In this document: in pieces, positions 40,901-48,896 of the stretch
Position numbering within the stretch: the first letter of the stretch is position 1
How the letters are laid out: each line of letters starts with the position of its first letter
Assembly: GCA_045649645.1 (NCBI GenBank)
Contig: JAZRQH010000172.1
Location: 1 to 64,000, forward strand
From: RGIG7300 sp045649645
Lineage (GTDB): Bacteria; Bacillota; Clostridia; Oscillospirales; CAG-272
DNA length: 64,000 bases
Direction of reading: 5' to 3'
Translations under genes and position numbers: made by a program
The notes under the pieces: generated by a model
What the model saw: only the letters and a program-made list of their open reading frames with translations
What the model was told of the DNA's origin: nothing
The model's database searches: none

Positions 40901-42561
40901 GAAGTATCGAATACTGCATTGTGTGCGATAATGATATCATCACCGCAGAAATCAAGGAACTGTTTTAAAGCAACATCGCATTTAGGCGCGTCCTTGACCA
41001 TTTCGTCGGTAATGCCTGTAAGCTCGGTGATTTCCTCGGGTATATGTACCTCGGGATTAACAAAGGTGTTAAACTCATCGATAACCTGACCGTTTTTGAT
41101 CTTGACAGCACCGATCTCTGTTATCTTATTATACATTGCTGACAGACCCGTGGTTTCAAGGTCAAATACTACAAATTCATCCTCAAGAGAAGCGGTCTTA
41201 TCACCGTAGAGAGCTCTTGCGGTATCATCTACATAGTAGGCTTCCATACCGTAGATGATTTTTATATCCTTCTTTTCGGCGGCCAGCATAGCTTCAGGGA
41301 AGCCCTGAACGTTACCGTGGTCGGTTATCGCTACAGCCTTGTGTCCCCAGCGTATAGCGGTCTCCACGAGCTCCACGGGCGGGATGGTAGCATCCATTGC
41401 CGACATATTTGTGTGACAGTGGAGCTCTACTCTCTTTTCCTCGGCTTTATCCTCGCGCAGTATCTGCTTTACGAGACAAGCATCCGAAAGGTTCAGAGTA
41501 TATTCACCGTCAAAGCTGTCTGCCTTAACGTTACCGTATACGGCAAGACACGCAGAATAGAGCTCAACCTTGATGGTACCTCTCTTCTGCTTGTATTTAG
41601 ATTTACTTATAGTTTTGATAAGTGGCTCAGCCGCCTCGTTTTCCATAACGGCCTTTACCGTAATTGAACCCTGCTCATCGGTAAGTCCGAAGGAAATGAT
41701 CTGCTTGTCGTTCTTACGCGTAGACTTTGCTTCAAAGTTGACTACCTTACCGAGTGCAACGACACCTCTCATATTAGAGGTCATCAGTGAAATAGGAGTA
41801 GGAACGATATCAAAGGGCTCTTCGCTCATAAAGAACTGAGGGTCGCTTATATCGAATATAAGATTACCGCTCCTTATATAACCCTCGGGTGTAGATTCGA
41901 TTATGAAATCCTTATCCTCTACAGAGTTAACGTAGTCAACGGGCTCCTTTGCAATCTCCTCCTTCAGAGCATCCTTTGCCTGCTGAGATATTATACGGTC
42001 TCTTTCCCGTTCTATCTCACCGACGTAGTAGGACAGCTCCTCGAACTGAGCCTGATTGTAGGAATCATAGTCAAAGGTAGAGTTCTCGTCCCTTGTAATG
42101 CCTACGTTATAGTTAAGTCCAAACTCGGAACGAATAATATCCTCGATCCTTCTGGGCGTGTCGGCACTGTAAAGAAGCTCGATTCCGCCGTTGGTAAAGG
42201 AGAGATAAACGGTTATCCTGTTACCGTCAACTGTATATGTATATTCATTAAAGAAGCCTCTGGAAACGTCAGCGCTTCTGGAAGCCTCCTTAAGTATCTC
42301 ACTTATATAATCATCATAAAACAAAGAAGAGTCGTACTTGGGACATATACGCATAAGGCGAAGATCATAGGCCTTTGCAATCTCTTCTTCGATTTTATAG
42401 AGAATATCTTTTTTAACAATGTTTTCAAATCTTACGTCTACCTCAAGCATGCGCTTCTCAACGTCGGCTCGCCGCGCCAGTATTTCGCAGCCGCTTAACA
42501 GCGAAGCAGCCAATTCCGTAGGCTCGTATTTTGAAAACACCTCTAAAAACGTCTTAGCCAA
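37981..42561 (-). CDS. polC: DNA polymerase III alpha subunit, PolC type
   Basis: PolC is the replicative polymerase of low-GC Gram-positives. At 1526 aa it is slightly long for the family (about 1440). Domain order: N-terminal domains (1-230), OB fold (about 255-365), PHP domain starting VELHCHTNMSAMD (about 378) and split by the DnaQ-type proofreading exonuclease (about 463-640; VVFDLETTGL with D467 and E469, and the HNAVFD and HRACDDA motifs), then the polymerase core. The core includes VGSRGSVGSSFVATMAG, a zinc-binding CPDC...CPKCGKK and the catalytic SPDIDLNFSGD. The C-terminal helix-hairpin-helix (NSLPGLGDTAAQNI) and a tail ending DDDSQISMF, with a clamp-binding-like end, complete it. 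It lies 13 bp after ispG, matching a widespread clostridial gene order. Confidence 0.97.
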   Translation of the reverse strand: MAKTFLEVFSKYEPTELAASLLSGCEILARRADVEKRMLEVDVRFENIVKKDILYKIEEEIAKAYDLRLMRICPKYDSSLFYDDYISEILKEASRSADVSRGFFNEYTYTVDGNRITVYLSFTNGGIELLYSADTPRRIEDIIRSEFGLNYNVGITRDENSTFDYDSYNQAQFEELSYYVGEIERERDRIISQQAKDALKEEIAKEPVDYVNSVEDKDFIIESTPEGYIRSGNLIFDISDPQFFMSEEPFDIVPTPISLMTSNMRGVVALGKVVNFEAKSTRKNDKQIISFGLTDEQGSITVKAVMENEAAEPLIKTISKSKYKQKRGTIKVELYSACLAVYGNVKADSFDGEYTLNLSDACLVKQILREDKAEEKRVELHCHTNMSAMDATIPPVELVETAIRWGHKAVAITDHGNVQGFPEAMLAAEKKDIKIIYGMEAYYVDDTARALYGDKTASLEDEFVVFDLETTGLSAMYNKITEIGAVKIKNGQVIDEFNTFVNPEVHIPEEITELTGITDEMVKDAPKCDVALKQFLDFCGDDIIIAHNAVFDTSFIRAAAKEYKIPFENTYLDTVALSRYVNPELNKHTLDTLQRYYKLPDFSHHRACDDAAMLAKIFFCMCEKLKLEGIFDFEAMVRIMADKADPKKLRSHHMIILVKNLVGLKNLYYLISQSYLDYYYRHPRIPKTLLEEHREGLIIGSACEAGELYTAIKQNKSRDELLKIADFYDYLEIQPLCNNMFLVNEGSVPDVEALKDINKLIIDLGDELGKPTVATCDAHFLEKHHEIYRKVLLKSMKFSDADKDTGIYLRTTDEMLEEFSYLGEEKAYEVVVTNTNKIADMVESIRAIPEGTYTPEMEGAEEDLQRICWERAKTMYGDPLPEIVSERLDRELTSIIKNGFAVLYMIAQKLVWYSEEQGYLVGSRGSVGSSFVATMAGISEVNPLVPHYRCPDCLYSEFFTDGSIGSGYDLPDKVCPKCGKKMIGDGHDIPFETFLGFYGDKSPDIDLNFSGDVQGKVHKYTEELFGSENVFRAGTLSALAEKTAYGFVKKYAEEKQIPLNRSEIERLKTGCVGVKRTTGQHPGGIIVVPRQYDVYDFTPVQHPADDANSDIITTHFAFSYLHDTILKLDELGHDMPTKYKRLEEYSGLSVMDVPMNDKKVMSLFLNTEALGVTPDDIGAEVGTYGLPEFGTRFVQQVIVATQPKSFSDLLQLSGLTHGTAVWLGNGDELIANGTCTISELIGTRDSIMTYLIYQGVEKSMAFKIMEDVRKGKGLKPEYEEAMRAQNVPDWYIGSCKKIQYMFPKAHAAAYVTSAIRLAWFKVYHPVVFYAAFFTVAPSGFDADIVSGGLSNVSFTLKDIEERKRKKMAEKKEEDMIPFLQLVNEAMARGIEFLPVDLYKSHAFKFLPEGDKGIRMPFNSLPGLGDTAAQNIMDVCADKDLLSIEDLRSRAGLSKTVIEILRRSGVFKGLSQTNQVSLIDDNKPAVPQKESELDKQRRELMEQSEANSIQKNDVVDYADDDSQISMF

Positions 42562-42574
42562 TTTAATTGCCTTT

Positions 42575-43636
42575 CTACATCTTGTTTATCTCGTCAATCA
42601 GAGCAGATATAAGCCCTTCCTCAGGCAGCTTTTTGATGACCTCGCCCTTCTTTATAAGCAACGCTTCACCCTTGCCGCCGGCTATACCAATGTCAGCTTC
42701 TCTTGCCTCTCCCGGTCCGTTTACCGCACAGCCCATAATTGCTACCTTGAGCTTTTTGTTGGTCTTTATCTCAGTGGTCATACGGCTCTCAAACTCATCA
42801 ACCAGACCGATCATATCAATTTGTGTACGTCCGCAGGTGGGACAGGAAACTATCTCAATACCGCTTTTTTCGCGAACGCCTGCGGCTTCAAGTATTTTGA
42901 TTCCCCAGTCTATTTCGTAGAGAGGGTCAGCCGTAAGAGAAACACGGACGGTGTCACCGATACCTTGAGTCAGAAGTCCCCCGATACCAACGGCAGATTT
43001 CATAACTCCCATACGCATACTGCCTGCCTCCGTAACACCCAGATGCAAAGGATAATCGCACATCTCGGATACACGCTTGTTTGCGGCAACCATCATTGCG
43101 GGATCGGATGATTTAATAGCAAGAACTATATCGTTAAAATCAAATCTTTCAAGAATAGCCGCGTGTTTAAGTACGCTTTCTGCCAAAGCATCAGCAGTAA
43201 CGCGACCGTGCTTAGCAAGTATATCCTTGTCAAGAGAGCCTGAGTTTACACCGACTCTTATAGGCATATTATGCTTACGGCAGGCTTCAACTACAGCCTT
43301 AATATTATCGTCAGAGCCTATATTACCGGGGTTTATCCTGATTTTATCAGCACCGGCATCGCATGATGCGACAGCAAGCTTATAATCAAAATGAATATCT
43401 GCCACAAGAGGTATGGTTATTCCCTTCTCTTTCAGATAGCTGAACACTCCGACGGCATCTTTGTTCGGAACAGCCATACGTATGATATCGCATCCGCGCT
43501 CCTCAAGAGTCTTGACTTGACGGTAAGTTGCTTCAAAGTCGCATGTGTCAGTGTTTGTCATCGACTGTACACTTACAGGTGTATCACCGCCAATATATCT
43601 GTTTCCGATTTTAATTTTTCTTGAAATTCTTTTCAT
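42575..43636 (-). CDS. ispG: 4-hydroxy-3-methylbut-2-en-1-yl diphosphate synthase (IspG/GcpE)
   Basis: IspG converts MEcPP to HMBPP in the MEP isoprenoid pathway with a [4Fe-4S] cluster. The 353-aa length and motifs match the short bacterial form: N-terminal TIM barrel with PVSVQSMTNTDT and VPLVADIHFDYKLA, GADKIRINPGN, and the C-terminal cluster-binding cysteines in SCPTCGRTQID and AIMGCAVNGPGEAREADIGIAGG. ATG 43636 lies 2 bp after the rseP stop; an in-frame TTG 6 bp upstream overlaps it and is less likely. With dxr two genes away, two MEP enzymes are clustered here with rseP between them. Confidence 0.95.
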   Translation of the reverse strand: MKRISRKIKIGNRYIGGDTPVSVQSMTNTDTCDFEATYRQVKTLEERGCDIIRMAVPNKDAVGVFSYLKEKGITIPLVADIHFDYKLAVASCDAGADKIRINPGNIGSDDNIKAVVEACRKHNMPIRVGVNSGSLDKDILAKHGRVTADALAESVLKHAAILERFDFNDIVLAIKSSDPAMMVAANKRVSEMCDYPLHLGVTEAGSMRMGVMKSAVGIGGLLTQGIGDTVRVSLTADPLYEIDWGIKILEAAGVREKSGIEIVSCPTCGRTQIDMIGLVDEFESRMTTEIKTNKKLKVAIMGCAVNGPGEAREADIGIAGGKGEALLIKKGEVIKKLPEEGLISALIDEINKM

Positions 43637-43638
43637 AA

Positions 43639-44664
43639 TCAACCTGTAATCAATTTAATAATGTCCTTGTAGGTTACTGCCACCATCAGCGCCATAAGCA
43701 ATACGATTCCTGCAAAATGGACCATTCCTTCGTATTTAGGCGGGATGGGCTTTCTGCGTACAAGCTCTATTAACTGGAAGAACAATCTTCCGCCGTCAAG
43801 AGCAGGCAGGGGTAAAAGATTAAACACGCCTAAGTTCATAGCAAGAACCGCCGACAGGTACATCAGACTGCCTATTCCCTGCTTTGCCGCATCACCTATG
43901 GTAGTAGTTACGCCAACAGGTCCGGACATGGCTTCAAAGCCATATTTTCCCGTAATAAGATCCATAAGTGATTCCCATATCATCTTTACGGTAAGAGTTG
44001 AAGCGTGCCACGTATGTCTGAGGATATTCAAAGGAGTCTTATCCTCTCTTGCAACAAGAAAATCTATAACTCCAAAGGTAACGCCCTCGTTTACCTCTTC
44101 ACCGAAATTAACGTTACTGAGGGTAATTTTCTCACCGTTTCTCAATACGGTTACGTGCACGGGGTCGGCACCGACGTGGCCTATCTCGTAAACGACGTTT
44201 CTCCAGGTAGGTGTTTTATCGTTGCCTATAGCAATTATCTCATCACCAACCTGCAAGCCGTAATCGCAGGAAACCGCGTTTTCGCTGAATTCCGCAACGA
44301 CCGTCGAGCCTATAGCAGGAGACGTTATTATAACTGCAAATATAAGAATAACGCCGGTAATTACGTTAAACACCGATCCTGCGGCACAGATTATCATTCT
44401 CTGCCATACCGGCTTGTTGCAAAGGGCGTCGGGGGACTCGGAATCCTCATCCTCTCCGATCATCGACACGAAGCCACCTATAGGCAGAAGACGGAAAGAG
44501 TAACGTATACCTGTTTTCTTCGATACCCTTGAATACACCTTGGGGCCCATTCCAACGGCAAATTCCTTTATTGCAACGTGAAAAAGTCTTGCAAACAGGT
44601 AATGGCCCAATTCATGCAACAGAGTTAACAGACAAAAAACAAGTAATGCTATTATAATATAAAT
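43639..44664 (-). CDS. rseP: RIP/site-2 zinc metalloprotease RseP, apparent ATT start codon
   Basis: RseP/RasP cuts transmembrane segments of anti-sigma factors and signal-peptide remnants. Motifs: HELGH zinc site in membrane helix 1, a PDZ domain (about residues 125-200), the third zinc ligand in NLLPLPALDGGRLFF and several C-terminal membrane helices. The only ATG/GTG/TTG start is a TTG at 44619, directly before HELGH, which would remove most of helix 1. The frame stays open upstream through 16 hydrophobic codons to a stop at 44677-44679. AAGGAG (44673-44678, in the end of dxr) lies 8 nt before an ATT at 44664. Starting there gives 341 aa with HELGH at residues 17-21, the usual family position. 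I therefore infer ATT initiation. Confidence 0.85.
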   Translation of the reverse strand: MYIIIALLVFCLLTLLHELGHYLFARLFHVAIKEFAVGMGPKVYSRVSKKTGIRYSFRLLPIGGFVSMIGEDEDSESPDALCNKPVWQRMIICAAGSVFNVITGVILIFAVIITSPAIGSTVVAEFSENAVSCDYGLQVGDEIIAIGNDKTPTWRNVVYEIGHVGADPVHVTVLRNGEKITLSNVNFGEEVNEGVTFGVIDFLVAREDKTPLNILRHTWHASTLTVKMIWESLMDLITGKYGFEAMSGPVGVTTTIGDAAKQGIGSLMYLSAVLAMNLGVFNLLPLPALDGGRLFFQLIELVRRKPIPPKYEGMVHFAGIVLLMALMVAVTYKDIIKLITG

Positions 44665-44668
44665 AATA

Positions 44669-45829
44669 TCAGCTCCTTAAAAGCTCATCTACAAGCTCAC
44701 GGCTTATGATATCAGTTTCTTCGATATCGGTGATCGTGGGCTCTTCTATATATTTTATCTTATCTACAGCTGTGCATACCAGATCCATAATATCGGTAAA
44801 GGATATCTTTTTATCCAGGAACAGAGCAACCGCTCTCTCGTTTGCACCGTTAAGTGCAGCTCCGATGTTTCCGCCTCTGTCAAGCACATCGTAAGCAAGC
44901 TTAAGAAGCTTGAAGGTTTCCATATCAGGTCTCTTAAAGGTGAGAGATCCGATATCGGCGAGATCAAGAGGCTTAAGAGTGCCTGTACAACGGTTGGGAT
45001 ATGACAGCGCATACTGAACGCAGAGTCGCATATCGGGACAGCTGAGCTGTGCTATAACTGCTCTATCAATATATTCTACCATAGAATGAACTATGCTCTC
45101 GGGATGAACTATGACCTCTATCTTTTCGGCAGGCATATCAAAAAGATACCTTGCTTCAATAACCTCAAAGCCTTTATTCATAAGAGTTGCGCTGTCGATG
45201 GTAATTTTAGGTCCCATCTTCCAGGTCGGGTGAGCGAGCGCCATCTCGGGAGTAATACCCGCAAGCTCCTCACGGGTCTTCCCATAGAAAGGACCTCCTG
45301 AGGCTGTTAATATAACCTTATTGATATCCTCGTGACGACTATCGCCTATACACTGGAAAATAGCACTGTGCTCGCTGTCAACGGGAAGTATCTTAACGTT
45401 CATCTCAGCGGCTTTTTTGTTTACTATTTCACCTGCACAGACAATAGTTTCTTTATTGGCTAAAGCAAGAGACGTACCTGCTTCGATTGCGGCAAGCGAA
45501 GGGCGGAGCCCTGCCTTTCCCGTGATGGAATTAATAACCGAATCACTGACACCCTTGCCCGCAAGCTCTACGATAGATTCGTACCCTGAAACTATTTTAC
45601 AGTCGGTGTCTGCGACCTTAACGGCAAGCTCTTTTGCTTTGCTTTCGTCAAGGACAGCACATACAGAGGGCGAAAACTCTCTTATCTGTTGTTCCAGTAT
45701 ATCTATACGTGTAGCGCCGGAAATGGCATCAACCTTTAAATTCTGTGAGCGTGCAACGTCAAGCGCTTGCGTTCCTACAGAGCCCGTCGAGCCTAAGACG
45801 GTTATGGATTTTTCGTATATTGCCTTCAA
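44669..45829 (-). CDS. dxr: 1-deoxy-D-xylulose 5-phosphate reductoisomerase
   Basis: Dxr makes MEP from DXP with NADPH, the first committed step of the MEP pathway. The 386-aa product has the NADPH-binding SITVLGSTGSVGTQALDV start, LALANKETIVCAG, the metal and substrate motif LPVDSEHSAIFQC, SGGPF, ALAHPTWKMGPKITIDSATLMNKG and EVIVHPESIVHSMVEY. All are standard, including the Asp and Glu metal ligands. It starts 12 bp after cdsA stops. Its last codons (AGG AGC TGA) form the ribosome binding site of rseP, so the two are tightly coupled. Confidence 0.96.
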   Translation of the reverse strand: MKAIYEKSITVLGSTGSVGTQALDVARSQNLKVDAISGATRIDILEQQIREFSPSVCAVLDESKAKELAVKVADTDCKIVSGYESIVELAGKGVSDSVINSITGKAGLRPSLAAIEAGTSLALANKETIVCAGEIVNKKAAEMNVKILPVDSEHSAIFQCIGDSRHEDINKVILTASGGPFYGKTREELAGITPEMALAHPTWKMGPKITIDSATLMNKGFEVIEARYLFDMPAEKIEVIVHPESIVHSMVEYIDRAVIAQLSCPDMRLCVQYALSYPNRCTGTLKPLDLADIGSLTFKRPDMETFKLLKLAYDVLDRGGNIGAALNGANERAVALFLDKKISFTDIMDLVCTAVDKIKYIEEPTITDIEETDIISRELVDELLRS

Positions 45830-45841
45830 AGTAATTACCTC

Positions 45842-46675
45842 TTAAAGAATATTCTGTGCGATATAAGGAATATTGAGAAGAACGTACATAACCGAAGCGG
45901 TGGCGATGATAGAGTCGAATCTATCCATTATCCCGCCGTGTCCGGGTATAAGCTTACTGTAGTCTTTGAGGTCATACTGACGCTTAACAAGAGATGCCAC
46001 AAGGTCACCGCACATAGATACGATCGCGAGAGTAAGACCCATACAGCCGAGTAATATATAGTTGGGGGTAAGATCGTAGAGGTTCTGCATTATTGCACCG
46101 TAAACTACAAACGCAACGATGCCAAACACCAAGCCACCTATCGCTCCCTCAACCGTCTTTTTGGGGCTGACGTCGGGAATAAGCTTATGCTTTCCGAAAA
46201 GAACACCCGTAAAGTATGCACCTGTATCGGGTATCCACGCGCTGATGAATATCAGCAGGAAAAGATATTGCCCCTTATCCGCGCCTCTGATGGCGAGTAT
46301 AGAGCTGAATCCGAAGATTATATAGAATATAAGTACGAAGGCTGTGGCAACGTCCTGCACCTTATATTTGCCGTGAGAGAACACCGCGATCCCGAGTAAT
46401 AAAAACAGGAATACGATAAATACGAGAAGGATAAGCTCGGACAAGGATACGCCGGTATCTAAAGCTCTTACGCACATAGGAACAAAAGCTCCCAATAAAA
46501 GAGAGGGTGCAGATATTCCCAATGTCTTTTTCATTTTAATACATCCGAGCATCTCAAAGCACGCCATTACACACAATACAGTGATCACTGCATCAAAAAG
46601 AAAGGTATGCGAGAGAAAGAGACAGGGTATGAATATAGCCAACATAACGACTGCGCTTATAACTCTGACTAACAT
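45842..46675 (-). CDS. cdsA: Phosphatidate cytidylyltransferase
   Basis: CdsA makes CDP-diacylglycerol from phosphatidic acid and CTP, the branch point of phospholipid synthesis. The 277-aa polytopic membrane protein has about eight helices and the C-terminal CdsA signature (SPKKTVEGAIGGLVFG, then GDLVASLVKRQYDLKDYSKLIPGHGGIMDRFDS) with the catalytic Asp residues and Lys. Gene order uppS-cdsA-dxr-rseP is conserved in many bacteria and couples lipid-carrier and phospholipid synthesis. It begins 2 bp after the uppS stop. Confidence 0.95.
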   Translation of the reverse strand: MLVRVISAVVMLAIFIPCLFLSHTFLFDAVITVLCVMACFEMLGCIKMKKTLGISAPSLLLGAFVPMCVRALDTGVSLSELILLVFIVFLFLLLGIAVFSHGKYKVQDVATAFVLIFYIIFGFSSILAIRGADKGQYLFLLIFISAWIPDTGAYFTGVLFGKHKLIPDVSPKKTVEGAIGGLVFGIVAFVVYGAIMQNLYDLTPNYILLGCMGLTLAIVSMCGDLVASLVKRQYDLKDYSKLIPGHGGIMDRFDSIIATASVMYVLLNIPYIAQNIL

Positions 46676-46677
46676 AA

Positions 46678-47403
46678 TTAAAGTCCTCCGTATCTGCGTT
46701 GTCTGGAATAGAAGTCTGCAACCGCCTTGTCGATATCCTCGGGCTTAAGGTCGGGCCACAGAACGTCTGTAAAATAAAATTCTGAATACGCGCTCTGCCA
46801 CAGTAAGAAATTTGAAAGCCTCTGCTCTCCTGCTGTGCGGAATATCAGATCCGGCATGGCTACGTGATTTGTGTAGAGGTTTGATTCTATATCATATGCA
46901 GTGATCTCGCTCTTGCCTTTTTTTAAAGCAAGATTAACAGCGTTTACGATCTCGTCCTGACCGCCGTAATTTATGGCGATATTGAGATGTCTGGTGTTAT
47001 CCTTTGAGCCCTCCTCTACCTCTGCCATAAGCTTTTTCATCTTATCAGACAGAGGCGTCTTGTCACCGATAAATCGGATGCATACATCCTTTTTCATCAT
47101 TACCTCAAGAGCTTCGTATATGTAATCCATAAAAAGATCCATAAGAGCGTTGACCTCAGCGGCAGGTCGCTTCCAGTTTTCAGTGGAAAAGGCGTATACC
47201 GTTACGGTATTGATGCCTATCTCGCCGCAATAATCGGTAATCATCTTGAAGGTCTTTGCACCCTGAGTGTGACCGTATTCGCGGGGCATAGCTCTCTTCT
47301 TTGCCCATCTGCCGTTTCCGCCCATGATAAAGGCGATGTGCTGAAGTCTTTCGTCGCATATGATCTTCTCGGTACTGTTCTTCTTTTTAAATAAGTTTAA
47401 CAT
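46678..47403 (-). CDS. uppS: Isoprenyl (undecaprenyl) diphosphate synthase with Asp-to-Gly change in the active site
   Basis: UppS builds the C55 lipid carrier for cell-wall synthesis from FPP and IPP. The 241-aa product has the family segments STENWKRPAAEVNALM, RFIGD, LNIAINYGGQDEIV, DLIFRTAGEQRLSNFLLWQ and YFTDVLWPD. In the first motif, where cis-prenyltransferases normally read IMDGNGRWA, this protein reads IMGGNGRWA: Gly28 replaces the aspartate that binds Mg-diphosphate. The codon is GGC (47320-47322), one base from GAC. ATG 47403 is used because GGAG lies 5 nt upstream; a GTG 21 bp further upstream has no SD. Context (frr upstream, cdsA downstream) is that of normal uppS. Activity is uncertain unless the base is a sequencing error. 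Confidence 0.88.
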   Translation of the reverse strand: MLNLFKKKNSTEKIICDERLQHIAFIMGGNGRWAKKRAMPREYGHTQGAKTFKMITDYCGEIGINTVTVYAFSTENWKRPAAEVNALMDLFMDYIYEALEVMMKKDVCIRFIGDKTPLSDKMKKLMAEVEEGSKDNTRHLNIAINYGGQDEIVNAVNLALKKGKSEITAYDIESNLYTNHVAMPDLIFRTAGEQRLSNFLLWQSAYSEFYFTDVLWPDLKPEDIDKAVADFYSRQRRYGGL

Positions 47404-47420
47404 AAAAACTCCGTATATAT

Positions 47421-47453
47421 TCACAAATCACGCCCTTGAAGGCGTGACTGTGA
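47421..47453 (-). other. Hairpin between frr and uppS
   Basis: TCACGCC/GGCGTGA (7 bp) extended by TCACA/TGTGA across small bulges. There is no T-tail on the minus strand, so it is not a classical terminator; an RNA processing or stabilising element is possible. Confidence 0.5.
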
Positions 47454-47460
47454 AAAATAT

Positions 47461-48015
47461 TTAAATAGACATGATTTCCTTGTTCTTTGCTTCAGCTACA
47501 CTGTCAAGGATCTTGGAATACTTATCTGTAAGATCCTGAATAGCCTTTTCGGAAGCCTTCTGCTCGTCTTCTGTCATCTCGCTGTTCTTCTTCATATCCT
47601 TTGCCTTGTCGTTGGCATCGCGACGGATATTTCTGATAGCAACCTTAGCATCCTCGGCCATCTTTGCAACGTCCTTGGTAAGCTGCTTTCTCTTCTCCTC
47701 TGTGGGCTGAGGGAACGCAAGTCTGATCACCTTACCGTCACTAACGGGGTTAATGCCGAGATCAGAAGCCTGAATTGCCTTCTCGATCATCTTAACGGTA
47801 GAAGCATCCCAAGGGGTAATTGTAAGAGTCATAGCGTCGGTTGCTTTTACTGCGGCGATAGCGTTGATCGCTGTAGGAGAGCCGTAATAGTCTACGTTAA
47901 TTCTGTCAAGAACGGAAGCGTTTGCTCTGCCTGCACGGATCGTAGCAAGCTCTGTTTCAAAAGCGGAGACGCTCTTTTTCATTTTTTCTTCATAAGGCTT
48001 AACGTCAAGTTTCAT
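47461..48015 (-). CDS. frr: Ribosome recycling factor
   Basis: Frr splits the post-termination ribosome together with EF-G. The 184-aa length and the sequence features match the family: KKSVSAFETELATIRAGRANASVLDRINVDYYGSPT in domain I, the small domain II region (SDLGINPVSDGKVIRLAFPQPTEEKRKQL) and the long C-terminal helix KVAIRNIRRDANDKAKDM. It starts 1 bp after the pyrH stop. The pyrH-frr pair is nearly universal in bacteria. A hairpin separates it from uppS. Confidence 0.97.
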   Translation of the reverse strand: MKLDVKPYEEKMKKSVSAFETELATIRAGRANASVLDRINVDYYGSPTAINAIAAVKATDAMTLTITPWDASTVKMIEKAIQASDLGINPVSDGKVIRLAFPQPTEEKRKQLTKDVAKMAEDAKVAIRNIRRDANDKAKDMKKNSEMTEDEQKASEKAIQDLTDKYSKILDSVAEAKNKEIMSI

Positions 48016-48016
48016 T

Positions 48017-48733
48017 TTATTTACCTACCTTTACTATAGTTCCGATATTTTCGCCCATAATGGCTTTTTTAATATTTTCTGATTTATCAAGACCGAACAC
48101 GAACAGAGGCATATTATACTCCATACAGAAGCTTGCGGCTGTCGTATCGATAACACGCAGACCCTTGGAGAGTATATCCTGATAGGTGATCTCGTCGTAT
48201 CTTACGGCTGTAGGATCAACCTTGGGATCGGCAGAATAGATGCCGTCGATGTTCTTAGCCATAAGGATAACATCTGCACCGATTTCAACGGCTCTGTGTG
48301 CCGCCGTAGTATCTGTTGAAAACAGAGGCATACCGAGACCGCATCCGAATATAACGACTCTTCCCTTCTTAAGATGCTTTACAGCATCTCTGTACGTATA
48401 GGTTTCAGCAAACGCCTTCATTTCAACGGCAGTAAGTACTCTGGCGTCAACTCCGTGCTGCTCAAGAGCATCCTGAAGCGCCAGTGAATTGATGGTTGTA
48501 GCGAGCATACCCATATGGTCAGCTCTGCTGCGGTTCATACCGCCGCCCTGTCTGCCGCGCCAAATATTGCCTGCACCAACAACAAGTGCAACCTCACAGC
48601 CAAGGTCAACGCATTCTTTGATTGTACCGCATACCTCAGAAACATAATCAAAATTGAGTATATCCTCGGAGCCTGCAGCAAGCGCCTCTCCGGATAACTT
48701 CAAAAGTACTCTTTTGTACGCCGGTTTATTCAT
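48017..48733 (-). CDS. pyrH: UMP kinase
   Basis: PyrH phosphorylates UMP to UDP and is the bacterial hexameric amino-acid-kinase-type enzyme. The 238-aa product has KRVLLKLSGEALAAG, the GAGNIWRGRQG segment, MNRSRADHMGMLATTINSLALQDAL, the GCGLGMPLFSTDTTAAHRAVEI loop and DGIYSADPKVDP. SD CGGAGG lies before ATG 48733. A good promoter sits upstream after the tsf terminator, so pyrH can start its own transcript independently of rpsB-tsf. Confidence 0.97.
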   Translation of the reverse strand: MNKPAYKRVLLKLSGEALAAGSEDILNFDYVSEVCGTIKECVDLGCEVALVVGAGNIWRGRQGGGMNRSRADHMGMLATTINSLALQDALEQHGVDARVLTAVEMKAFAETYTYRDAVKHLKKGRVVIFGCGLGMPLFSTDTTAAHRAVEIGADVILMAKNIDGIYSADPKVDPTAVRYDEITYQDILSKGLRVIDTTAASFCMEYNMPLFVFGLDKSENIKKAIMGENIGTIVKVGK

Positions 48734-48772
48734 AGTCAGATACCTCCGGACAAAATAATTATTATTACATAT

Positions 48773-48801
48773 ATTCTACTATAAATCTTCCCTTTTGTAA
48801 A
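48773..48801 (-). promoter_or_regulatory. Predicted promoter for the pyrH-polC operon
   Basis: On the minus strand TTTACA (48796-48801) and TAGAAT (48773-48778) are separated by 17 nt, about 40 bp from the pyrH start. Confidence 0.65.
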
Positions 48802-48857
48802 TACGTAAATGAAAAGTTTATATATATTTTATAATTATTCCGCGCTCGCATAAAACA

Positions 48858-48884
48858 ATAAAGCCACCCTTTCGGATGGCTTTA
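48858..48884 (-). terminator. Terminator after tsf
   Basis: On the minus strand a 10-bp stem (AAAGCCATCC with GGGTGGCTTT, one G-T pair) closes on a GAAA tetraloop and is followed by a T-rich tail. Confidence 0.85.
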
Positions 48885-48896
48885 ATAATTGTTATA

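Noticed and set aside
44619..44619. TTG as the rseP start codon
   Set aside because: It would place HELGH at residues 2-6, remove most of the first membrane helix and lacks any SD. The ATT at 44664 with an SD 8 nt upstream fits the family much better.
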